From NCBI GenBank assembly GCA_012800215.1, contig JAAZJT010000007.1:1-14840 (forward strand): a stretch of 14,840 nt of DNA, written 5' to 3'. Positions 7,026 to 13,275 of the stretch are shown here, one piece after another; position 1 is the stretch's first letter; each line of letters begins with the position of its first letter. Origin of the DNA: Bacillota bacterium. Lineage in GTDB: Bacteria; Bacillota; Dethiobacteria; Dethiobacterales; Dethiobacteraceae. Made by a program: the position numbers and the translations under genes. The notes under the pieces were generated by a model. It saw nothing but the letters and a program-made list of their open reading frames with translations. It did not search any database and was not told the DNA's origin.

Positions 7026-7697
7026 TTAACTGCCTTCACTTAATTCCAGGAGCAGACGGGCAAGATTAGTTTTAGTAACCCGCCCCACTACTTTATAATT
7101 GTTGTCGGAACCTTGCATACGCACTACAGGCAGCGAATCAACTTCATGTTCACAAATCTTTTTCACCACATCCAACATTGTTTCCTCTTCCGTCACTGTA
7201 TGCACTTGCGGCATTCGAGTCATAATGACACCTACAGGAATTTTATGCAGATCTGTATTGCCCAATGCCGTTTTCAGAAAATCCTTGCGTGACACGACGC
7301 CCTGCAAACAACCGTTTTCATCAACTACAAACAATGTGCCAACATCATCTAAAAAAAGACTCACAATTGCATCATAGACTGATGTTTGTTCACGAATCAC
7401 AATGGGGCGGCTTTTGACGTCCCGCACAGTAAAGCGTGTTAAAACTTTAGAAACGGCAGTTAACACATTACCTGTGTAAAAATAGCCAACTCGTGGCCGG
7501 GCATCAATATACCCAGAAGTTGTTAAAACAGCTAAGTCTGGACGCAAAGCAGCCCTTGACAAGTTAAGCCGGGCCGCAATTTCTTCACCGGAAATGGGCC
7601 CATTCTCTTTTACAATTGCTAATATCTTCTTTTGCCTCGCATTAAGTTCGATTGTTGGCCCCTCCTCCGTTGAAATAGTATATACTATATCAAGCAA
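7026..7697 (-). CDS. ccpN: CcpN-like transcriptional repressor, HTH plus two CBS domains
   Basis: The product resembles CcpN/YqzB, which in Bacillus represses gluconeogenic genes. The N-terminal winged helix-turn-helix has ELNARQKKILAIVKENGPISGEEIAARLNLSRAALRPDLAVL and the diagnostic GYIDARPRVGYFY. Two CBS domains follow (about 95-150 and 160-220) and would bind an adenylate ligand. It sits between glyS and the PDRP/ppdK pair, as in the Firmicute glyQ-glyS-ccpN-yqfL order. The start is uncertain. TTG 7697 is the only standard codon in frame, but it has no SD and lies between two operator-like palindromes. A perfect GGAGGAGG (7661-7668) instead points to ATC at 7652, which would give a 208-residue protein starting just before ELNARQ, where homologues begin. 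The coordinates given here use the standard codon. Confidence 0.9.
   Translation of the reverse strand: MLDIVYTISTEEGPTIELNARQKKILAIVKENGPISGEEIAARLNLSRAALRPDLAVLTTSGYIDARPRVGYFYTGNVLTAVSKVLTRFTVRDVKSRPIVIREQTSVYDAIVSLFLDDVGTLFVVDENGCLQGVVSRKDFLKTALGNTDLHKIPVGVIMTRMPQVHTVTEEETMLDVVKKICEHEVDSLPVVRMQGSDNNYKVVGRVTKTNLARLLLELSEGS
7661..7668 (-). promoter_or_regulatory. Strong ribosome binding site questioning the ccpN start
   Basis: Minus-strand GGAGGAGG lies 8 nt before an in-frame ATC (7652) and 27 nt after the TTG at 7697. The only nearby ATG is out of frame and closes after eight codons. If this SD is used, initiation is at a rare codon. Confidence 0.6.
7675..7688. promoter_or_regulatory. 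Operator-like palindrome, proximal copy
   Basis: A perfect 14-bp palindrome, ATAGTATATACTAT, is identical to a second copy at 7707-7720. The two starts are 32 bp apart, close to three helical turns, which places both on one face of the DNA. It lies between the ccpN promoter and its ribosome binding site, so autoregulation by the HTH protein encoded here is the simplest inference. Confidence 0.65.
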
Positions 7698-7706
7698 AAA
7701 GCTTAT

Positions 7707-7720
7707 ATAGTATATACTAT
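7707..7720. promoter_or_regulatory. Operator-like palindrome, distal copy overlapping the ccpN promoter
   Basis: This is the second exact copy of ATAGTATATACTAT. The symmetry extends to 18 bp (7705-7722). It covers the proposed -10 element and start site, so a bound repressor would block RNA polymerase. Confidence 0.65.
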
Positions 7721-7746
7721 ATATGTTTTCTGTTTCCTGCTACCAA
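7716..7746 (-). promoter_or_regulatory. Possible internal promoter for ccpN-PDRP-ppdK
   Basis: TTGGTA (7741-7746) is followed 17 bp later by TATATA (7718-7723), or 19 bp later by the better TATAGT (7716-7721). It lies directly after the glyS stop codon and overlaps the distal palindrome. Such a promoter would let the pyruvate-metabolism genes be expressed independently of the glycine T-box. Confidence 0.4.
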
Positions 7747-7748
7747 CA

Positions 7749-9836
7749 TTAATTTTTTTCTTGCACGATTTGCGAGATATCACCAAGAGTAAAGAAAAGA
7801 GCTTTTACCAGTGCGAGCAGTGCCAAACGATTTCTGCGTACAGCTTGATTCTTAACCATCACCATTACATCATCAAAAAAGCGCTCAATCGGAGTATATA
7901 AGGGAGACAATGCAGCAAAAACCTGAGCAAAATCATGCTTCGCTGCTGCTTCTGCCACAACTTTTCCGGCCGCAAGCACAGCTTGATATAGTTCCTTTTC
8001 CGCAGCAGTGGAAAATAAAGCAGGATCCACTTCAAATTGATTAAACTCTTTGGTTAAATTTGCTGCCCGGGTAAAAGGTATTAATATCCGGGTTAAATCA
8101 GTTGTGCCGAGTTTTCTTTGCAGCAATTGAGCCCGCTGCCACAGCCCCGGCAGATCATGTGCTGTGCCTCCTAAAACAGCAGCAATTACGTCATAGCGAA
8201 TACCCTGCTCAGCAAAACTATGGCTTACACGCTGCAAAAGAAAATCTTTCAGTTCAGCCAAGACTTTTTCCGGCGCTGCAGCTGAATGGTCCTTTAATTC
8301 CGCCAGTGCCAATTCACATAACCGCTGCAAAGGAATGGCCAGTTTATGCGTCAATAAAATTGACACAACACCGTTAGCGCTGCGGCGCAGGGCATAAGGA
8401 TCCTGCGAACTGGTGGGTATTAAGCCTAAGGTAAAACAGGAAGCCAACGTGTCCATTTTGTCAGCCAATGCGACCAATGCACCGGCTAAGCTGGCAGGTG
8501 GCTGATCGTGAGCAAAACGCGGTGCATAATGCTCAGCAATTGCAGTGGCCACTTCCTCTTTTTCACCGCCCAACCGCGCATAGTGCATACCCATAATGCC
8601 TTGTAGTTCCGGAAATTCATATACCATGTGTGTCATTAAATCTGCTTTAGCCAGAGCAGCTGCTCTCACTGCCGTTTGCTGAACAACTGTTTTGATATTC
8701 AACTCTGCTGCTAAAAGTTTAACCAGGTTAGTTATTCTTTTAGTTTTTGCTTTCATTGTCCCGAGAGGCTCCATGAAGACAATGTTATCAAGCAGCTGGG
8801 CATACTCGTCCAGTGACTTTTTACGATCCTCTTCAAAGAAAAAACGTGCATCTGCCAAACGGGCACGCAAGACGCGTTCATTACCGGCTCGTACATTCTC
8901 CAGAAAATCAACACTTGTACCATTGCTTACTGTAATAAAGTAGGGCAAAAGCTGTTTTTCCTGATTGAAAACAGGAAAATAGCGCTGATGTGTACGCATC
9001 GCCGTAATTAATACTTCCTGAGGGATCTCTAAATAAGCACTGAAAAACTCACCGGCAACAGCGCGGGGATACTCCACCAAGTTAACAACCTCTGCCAGCA
9101 ATTCTTCATCCATTACAGTATGACCGCCCAGTTTCTCTGCTTCCGCTTTAATCTGAGTAATAATAGCTTTTTCCCGCTCTTGCGGGTCAACAAGTACATA
9201 ATTTTGCCGCATCTTATCTTCATATGCTGCCGCATTCTCGAGAACTATCTTATCTGCAGACAAAAAACGATGTCCATAAGTTACATTTGACGATGTCAAA
9301 CCGGCAAAAGTAAAGGGAATAGTATCACTGCCCCAAAGAGCAGTCAACCAGCGAATGGGGCGAGCAAAACGAACATCTTTACTGTACCAAAACATAGGTT
9401 TGGGAAAAGATATACTGCGCAGTAAACGTTCACAAAGCGCCGGCAAAACAGTATGGACAGCTTGTCCCGCAATTCTGCGTAAAGCAAAGACATAGGGAAC
9501 ACCGCCTACCTCCTCTATGGACAGTTCAGACATTTGTACTCCCTGAGCACGGGCAAACCCCAAAACAGCTTTACTTGGGTTGCCGTCAGAGTCAAAGGCA
9601 ACTTTTACTGCAGGACCCTTCTTTTTCTCCTTTAGTTCCCGCTGCTTAGCCGCCACATCTTCCACCAGTATCGCAAGACGGCGTGGTGTACCCAAGACGC
9701 GTATCTGACCGTATGCCAGCCGTTCTTTATCCATCTCCCTGGCTGCCACTTCCTGCAGCTGCTGTAGTGCCGGAGCAATAAAACGCGCCGGTATTTCTTC
9801 TGTACCAATTTCTAAAAGAAAAGTTTCTTTACGCAT
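7749..9836 (-). CDS. glyS: Glycyl-tRNA synthetase beta subunit
   Basis: This is the beta subunit of the bacterial alpha2beta2 glycyl-tRNA synthetase, responsible mainly for tRNA recognition and binding. The 695-residue length matches the family. The N-terminus has the diagnostic LLEIGTEEIPARF, followed by GTPRRLAILV, an HD-like core (TAMRTHQRYFPVF, ADLMTHMVYEFPELQG) and the DPYALRR segment before the C-terminal helical anticodon-binding region with IERFFDDVMVM. I chose ATG 9836, preceded by AAAGGGGTG, although an upstream in-frame start exists inside glyQ; the product then begins MRKETFLLEIG as in homologues. It overlaps glyQ by 8 nt and must be co-translated with it. It is controlled by the glycine T-box upstream of glyQ. 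The stop is followed within 5 nt by the internal promoter of the next gene. Confidence 0.97.
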   Translation of the reverse strand: MRKETFLLEIGTEEIPARFIAPALQQLQEVAAREMDKERLAYGQIRVLGTPRRLAILVEDVAAKQRELKEKKKGPAVKVAFDSDGNPSKAVLGFARAQGVQMSELSIEEVGGVPYVFALRRIAGQAVHTVLPALCERLLRSISFPKPMFWYSKDVRFARPIRWLTALWGSDTIPFTFAGLTSSNVTYGHRFLSADKIVLENAAAYEDKMRQNYVLVDPQEREKAIITQIKAEAEKLGGHTVMDEELLAEVVNLVEYPRAVAGEFFSAYLEIPQEVLITAMRTHQRYFPVFNQEKQLLPYFITVSNGTSVDFLENVRAGNERVLRARLADARFFFEEDRKKSLDEYAQLLDNIVFMEPLGTMKAKTKRITNLVKLLAAELNIKTVVQQTAVRAAALAKADLMTHMVYEFPELQGIMGMHYARLGGEKEEVATAIAEHYAPRFAHDQPPASLAGALVALADKMDTLASCFTLGLIPTSSQDPYALRRSANGVVSILLTHKLAIPLQRLCELALAELKDHSAAAPEKVLAELKDFLLQRVSHSFAEQGIRYDVIAAVLGGTAHDLPGLWQRAQLLQRKLGTTDLTRILIPFTRAANLTKEFNQFEVDPALFSTAAEKELYQAVLAAGKVVAEAAAKHDFAQVFAALSPLYTPIERFFDDVMVMVKNQAVRRNRLALLALVKALFFTLGDISQIVQEKN

Positions 9837-10722
9837 TTTCAGCACCCCTTTCTGCCTGCAACAAAGGAAAACCAAGATCTGCACGTTGTTTTAAGTAAGC
9901 CTGTGCCACTTGCCGCGCCAAATTGCGTACCCTGCCAATATAAGCTGTCCTTTCCGCTACGCTGATAGCACCACGCGCATCAAGTAAATTAAAAGTATGA
10001 GAACATTTAAGCACCTGGTCATAGCCCGGCAAAACCAATCCTAATGATAATAATCGTGCAGCTTCTTTTTCGTGCATAGTAAAAAGACTAAACAGCATTT
10101 CCACATCTGCCTCTTCAAAACTATAAGTAGAATGCTCTACCTCTGCACGCTGGAAAATTTCACCGTAGGTTATTACTCCCTCCACCCACTCTAAATCATA
10201 AACATTTTCTTTGTTCTGCAAATACATGGCGATTCTTTCTAATCCATAAGTAATTTCTACCGAAACGGCGTCAACATCAATGCTGCCTACCTGTTGAAAA
10301 TATGTAAATTGTGTAATTTCCATACCATCAAGCCATACTTCCCAACCCAGACCCCAGGCACCAAGAGTAGGAGACTCCCAATTATCCTCCACAAAGCGAA
10401 TATCGTGCTCTTCCGGTATAATGCCCAATTCACGCAAACTGGCTAAATATAATGTTTGAATATTCTCCGGTGCCGGCTTGATAATTACCTGAAATTGATG
10501 ATGTTGATACAAACGATTGGGGTTTTCACCGTAGCGACCATCTGTAGGCCGGCGCGATGGTTCCACATAAGCTACAGCCCAAGGTTCCGGCCCCAAGGCA
10601 CGTAAAAATGTAGACGGGTTCATTGTCCCTGCACCTTTTTCAATATCATACGGTTGCGCTAATATACACTGCTGTTGTGCCCAAAAATTTTGCAGTTTTA
10701 AGATCATTGTCTGAAAATCCAT
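9829..10722 (-). CDS. glyQ: Glycyl-tRNA synthetase alpha subunit
   Basis: This is the catalytic alpha subunit of the heterotetrameric glycyl-tRNA synthetase, which activates glycine with ATP. At 297 residues it is a typical family length. It begins with DFQTMILKLQNFWAQQQCI and contains the highly conserved EKGAGTMNPSTFLRALGPEPW, YVEPSRRPTDGRYGENPNR and YFQQVGSIDVDAVSVEITYGLERIAMYL segments, which hold the class II active site. The ATG at 10722 is preceded by GGGAGGG at a normal spacing. The leader between the T-box terminator and this start is about 90 nt of AT-rich sequence without other features. The overlap with glyS gives equal subunit synthesis. Expression is expected to rise when tRNA-Gly is uncharged. 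Confidence 0.98.
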   Translation of the reverse strand: MDFQTMILKLQNFWAQQQCILAQPYDIEKGAGTMNPSTFLRALGPEPWAVAYVEPSRRPTDGRYGENPNRLYQHHQFQVIIKPAPENIQTLYLASLRELGIIPEEHDIRFVEDNWESPTLGAWGLGWEVWLDGMEITQFTYFQQVGSIDVDAVSVEITYGLERIAMYLQNKENVYDLEWVEGVITYGEIFQRAEVEHSTYSFEEADVEMLFSLFTMHEKEAARLLSLGLVLPGYDQVLKCSHTFNLLDARGAISVAERTAYIGRVRNLARQVAQAYLKQRADLGFPLLQAERGAENA

Positions 10723-10809
10723 ACCAGATCCCTCCCCAAAAAATTAAAATAGCAAAATATTTGTACCTGCATTAGACACCCTGCTAACATATTAATATTT
10801 TAATTTAGT

Positions 10810-10847
10810 AAAAAAAGGAACTCCGTCCCATAGGGACGGGAAGTTCC
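10810..10847 (-). terminator. T-box regulated terminator of the glyQS leader
   Basis: The minus-strand stem GGAACT-CCGTCCC / GGGACGG-AGTTCC (10817-10847) is followed by seven T residues (10816-10810). It competes with the antiterminator formed around the T-box sequence just upstream, whose AGGG...CCCT base would take away one arm of this stem. Confidence 0.93.
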
Positions 10848-11010
10848 CGCGGTTCCACCCTATTTGGCATGCGAAAACATGCCCTCTTTCTCATTGCCTT
10901 GCCGCCTGCCTGAAGCGCCTTTCCAATTGTTTCGCAGACCAGGCTCCCACCACTTCCCGGCTCGCTGACTGTTCCACATTGTACTCCTCTTCACACGGCT
11001 TTTTTTATTT
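10848..11010 (-). promoter_or_regulatory. Glycine T-box riboswitch (glyQS leader)
   Basis: This leader RNA senses uncharged tRNA-Gly and controls glyQ-glyS. The invariant T-box TGGAACCGCG occupies 10848-10857, within an AGGG...CCCT antiterminator. Stem I has a base TGAAG/CTTCA, an internal loop and CAAT/ATTG above it. The 3' side of the loop reads GAAAGGCG, so GGC (10917-10919) is the specifier codon for glycine. The apical part carries the typical GAGCCGGG...GGTGGGAGCC interdigitated-loop sequence. A short stem III is GGCATG/CATGCC (10866-10883). There is no stem II, as in other compact glyQS T-boxes. The adjoining terminator is listed separately. A 61-codon frame through this region is not a gene. 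Confidence 0.95.
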
Positions 11011-11016
11011 GACAAT

Positions 11017-11045
11017 ACTGTAACAAAAACAAAAACAATCGTCAA
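11017..11045 (-). promoter_or_regulatory. Sigma-A type promoter of the glyQS T-box transcript
   Basis: TTGACG (11040-11045) and TACAGT (11017-11022) are separated by exactly 17 bp on the minus strand and place the transcript start near 11010, at the beginning of the T-box leader. Each hexamer matches its consensus at 4-5 positions. The -35 lies only 15 bp after the stop of the DUF4342 gene. Confidence 0.85.
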
Positions 11046-11060
11046 GCTATTTGCAGCAAC

Positions 11061-11486
11061 TTAAGCTTGTGACCAGTCAGGGTTGTCATACTCCGGCACA
11101 TATTCCGGCACATCAACTTCCAATGTGTACTGTGCCATTAACAAAGCCATGGTACTAAGTGCTGTGGCACGTGGCGCCAGCAGAGCACCTGCAATTCCCA
11201 AAGTAGCAGGAATCTCCAGCAGTGTACCATCGCTATTTCTCACTTTAATGCGCGTCTTACTTCCTTTATGCAGAACTCTTTTTACTGGGCCAATTACATT
11301 TTCTGAGACCATATTTTCCGCTTCGCCCATTTCTAGGCCATTAGGCAAGTTGCCTTCTTCACCCTCAAAGATAATAATAGCCTCCACTACATCGCCATTA
11401 GCCTCTTCTAAAAGTTCACGCGCTTCAGTGTAGCTTAAACCTGTTCGTTCCCTGACCAAGTCAATTTTTTGAAGGGTTATTTCCAT
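11061..11486 (-). CDS. Small UBA-like / DUF4342 domain protein
   Basis: The protein has 141 residues in two parts. The N-terminal ~45 residues (LQKIDLVRERTGLSYTEARE...NGDVVEAIIIFE) look like a UBA/TS-N three-helix fold, as found in elongation factor Ts and nascent-chain binding proteins. A short acidic linker follows. The C-terminal part (about 65-125: VKRVLHKGSKTRIKVRNSDGTLLEIP, then an Ala/Leu-rich segment) resembles DUF4342. The last residues are acidic and Pro/Tyr rich. No enzyme motif is visible and no function is known to me; nascent chain or protein-protein binding is a guess. I chose ATG 11486, 9 nt after AGGAGG; a longer frame would overlap recO by ~80 nt. It lies between recO and the glyQS promoter with no clear terminator on either side. 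Confidence 0.8.
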   Translation of the reverse strand: MEITLQKIDLVRERTGLSYTEARELLEEANGDVVEAIIIFEGEEGNLPNGLEMGEAENMVSENVIGPVKRVLHKGSKTRIKVRNSDGTLLEIPATLGIAGALLAPRATALSTMALLMAQYTLEVDVPEYVPEYDNPDWSQA

Positions 11487-11563
11487 TTTTTCTGCCCTCC
11501 TTTTGGCGTTGATATCTTTAGTTTGTCTCAAGGACAGAAAAAATATTTTTTTGCCATTTAACT

Positions 11564-12307
11564 TTAAATATAACCCAAGTTTTGTAAAAAATCCACAGTT
11601 TTTAGTTTGGAAAGTCCCAAACCAAAGTGCAATGAATCGGAGCAAATACGGTGTATTTCTCTCCTTACATCAGGAGGAATAATACAGACAGATAACTTAA
11701 AAAAACCCATTTTAAGCAAATGCTTCATTGTTGCTATAGTAGCTGCACTTACGGTATAACTTGCAAGGGGATGTGGACAGTGAACACAAAGCAATTCCCC
11801 CGCAGCAGGATTAAAATAATAGGGACCCTGTGTGCTACCGCAAAGATTGCAGCATTCTATGGCAGGACGTATTCCCAAATGATCAAGTAGGCTGATTTCA
11901 AAACAAGATGCCACACGTTGAGGATTGCTGTCTTGTTCCAGTGCTTCTAAAGCTGTTACCAGCAATTTAAAAGTATTTTCCGCCGGCATTCCCTCAGGCA
12001 GAGTTCGCTCACACAATTCACAAAAATACTGAGCATAGGCAAAACGTTCCAAATCACCATGCAGCGAGGTATAAGACTTTAAGAGCTCCCCTTGGATAAA
12101 AGTAAATAGAGTTTTGCCCCGGTGAAGCAGGATATAACTTACATTCAAAGGTTCCAGTAAAGACGCAAACTTACTTTTTGTTCTGCGGCTTCCCCTCGCA
12201 CTGGCCGTCACAATACCTGCATCTCGGGTAAAAAACTTTACCATTTTATCAGCTTCACCTATTGCACGTACCCGCAGGACCACGGCCTGACTTCTTAATT
12301 CTGCCAT
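11564..12307 (-). CDS. recO: DNA repair protein RecO
   Basis: RecO works with RecR (and RecF) to load RecA onto SSB-coated single-stranded DNA and to anneal complementary strands. The 247-residue product has the N-terminal OB-fold start (SQAVVLRVRAIGEADKMVKFFTRDAGIVTASARGSRR). The helical C-terminal half carries a zinc-binding set CNLC (153-156) and CVHC (174-177), complete as in many Firmicute and Deinococcus RecO proteins. The ATG at 12307 lies 12 nt from the era stop, so the two genes are co-transcribed in the common era-recO order. The conserved GLGLSKLKTVDFLQNL C-terminus is intact. A short gap of about 77 nt leads to the DUF4342 gene. Confidence 0.96.
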   Translation of the reverse strand: MAELRSQAVVLRVRAIGEADKMVKFFTRDAGIVTASARGSRRTKSKFASLLEPLNVSYILLHRGKTLFTFIQGELLKSYTSLHGDLERFAYAQYFCELCERTLPEGMPAENTFKLLVTALEALEQDSNPQRVASCFEISLLDHLGIRPAIECCNLCGSTQGPYYFNPAAGELLCVHCPHPLASYTVSAATIATMKHLLKMGFFKLSVCIIPPDVRREIHRICSDSLHFGLGLSKLKTVDFLQNLGYI

Positions 12308-12319
12308 TACTTACTCTCC

Positions 12320-13210
12320 CTATTCGAACTCTAAACCCAATGACTGCCAAGCTCCCTCTTTATTACGCCAGTCAGCTTTAACCTTTACCCACAGCTGCAA
12401 ATTTACAGCACTGCCCAATAGAGACTCAATATCGTGCCTAGCCATTTGGCCTATTTCCTTTAGTAATAAACCCTTTTTACCAATCACAATTCCCTTCTGT
12501 GACTCGCGTTCCACATAAATATTAGCTTGTATATCAACTAAATTTCGCCCTGGCCGTGCTGACATAGATACAATCTCCACTGCCACAGCATGAGGCACTT
12601 CATCATGTGTTAACTGCAGAATTTTCTCCCTGATTAATTCCGCTACAATCAGACGTTCCGGCTGGTCAGTAATCATCTCGGCAGGATAGTATTGTGGGCC
12701 TTCTTCCAGATGCTCCAGCATTAGCGATAGCAGCTTTTCTTTATTTATCCCCGTCAGGGCTGATATTACAACTTCCCCGGCAAAAGGATAAAGAACACGG
12801 TAATGTGCCAGCAATTTTTCTGCCTGCTGCATACCACTACGGTCAGACTTATTTATGACTAAAATCACCGGCGTCTTAACGGCCTGTAATTGTTTAATTA
12901 TATATTCATCACCTGTGCCTGGCCCAGCCGCTGCATCAACCAAAAAAAGAATTAAATCTACTTCACTAAGCGTCCGCAAAGAAACTTGTACCATTTTTGC
13001 TCCAAGTTTATGGTGCGGCTTATGAATCCCCGGTGTATCAAGAAAAATCATTTGATATGTATCAGTGGTCAGTATACCACGTATTTGGTTGCGTGTTGTT
13101 TGTGGCTTTTCAGAAATAATAGCCATTTTTTCACCAACCAAGGCATTCATTAAAGTTGATTTGCCAACATTAGGCCGACCAATTAGAGCAATAAAGCCAG
13201 AGCGAAACAT
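12320..13210 (-). CDS. era: Ribosome-assembly GTPase Era
   Basis: Era binds the 3' end of 16S rRNA and helps mature the small ribosomal subunit. All GTPase motifs are present: G1 GRPNVGKST (11-19), switch I around QTTR (37-40), G3 DTPG (58-61), G4 NKSD (121-124) and G5 SALTG (151-155). The C-terminal KH RNA-binding domain has IVIGKKGLLLKEIG. At 296 residues it has the family length. The ATG at 13210 is preceded by GAGGTGAT. It lies 65 nt after the sigma-54 activator gene, with no recognisable promoter in the gap, so read-through from that gene is likely. recO follows 12 nt later. Confidence 0.98.
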   Translation of the reverse strand: MFRSGFIALIGRPNVGKSTLMNALVGEKMAIISEKPQTTRNQIRGILTTDTYQMIFLDTPGIHKPHHKLGAKMVQVSLRTLSEVDLILFLVDAAAGPGTGDEYIIKQLQAVKTPVILVINKSDRSGMQQAEKLLAHYRVLYPFAGEVVISALTGINKEKLLSLMLEHLEEGPQYYPAEMITDQPERLIVAELIREKILQLTHDEVPHAVAVEIVSMSARPGRNLVDIQANIYVERESQKGIVIGKKGLLLKEIGQMARHDIESLLGSAVNLQLWVKVKADWRNKEGAWQSLGLEFE

Positions 13211-13275
13211 GCAATCACCTCACGCAATTAGGGTTCTCTCTCCAGCGTTAATTATCCTGCAGGAAGCCAATCGAG

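Noticed and set aside
9837..9884. N-terminal extension of glyS
   Set aside because: It lies wholly within glyQ, while the ATG at 9836 has a good SD and gives the normal family N-terminus.
10860..11045. 61-codon minus-strand open frame
   Set aside because: It is explained completely by the T-box leader and its promoter; it starts inside the -35 region and has no ribosome binding site.
11164..11179. TGGCAC word as a possible sigma-54 promoter
   Set aside because: No TTGC-type -12 element at the required spacing, and it lies inside a coding region.
11487..11645. N-terminal extension of the DUF4342 protein
   Set aside because: It overlaps the end of recO by over 80 nt, and ATG 11486 has a perfectly placed AGGAGG.
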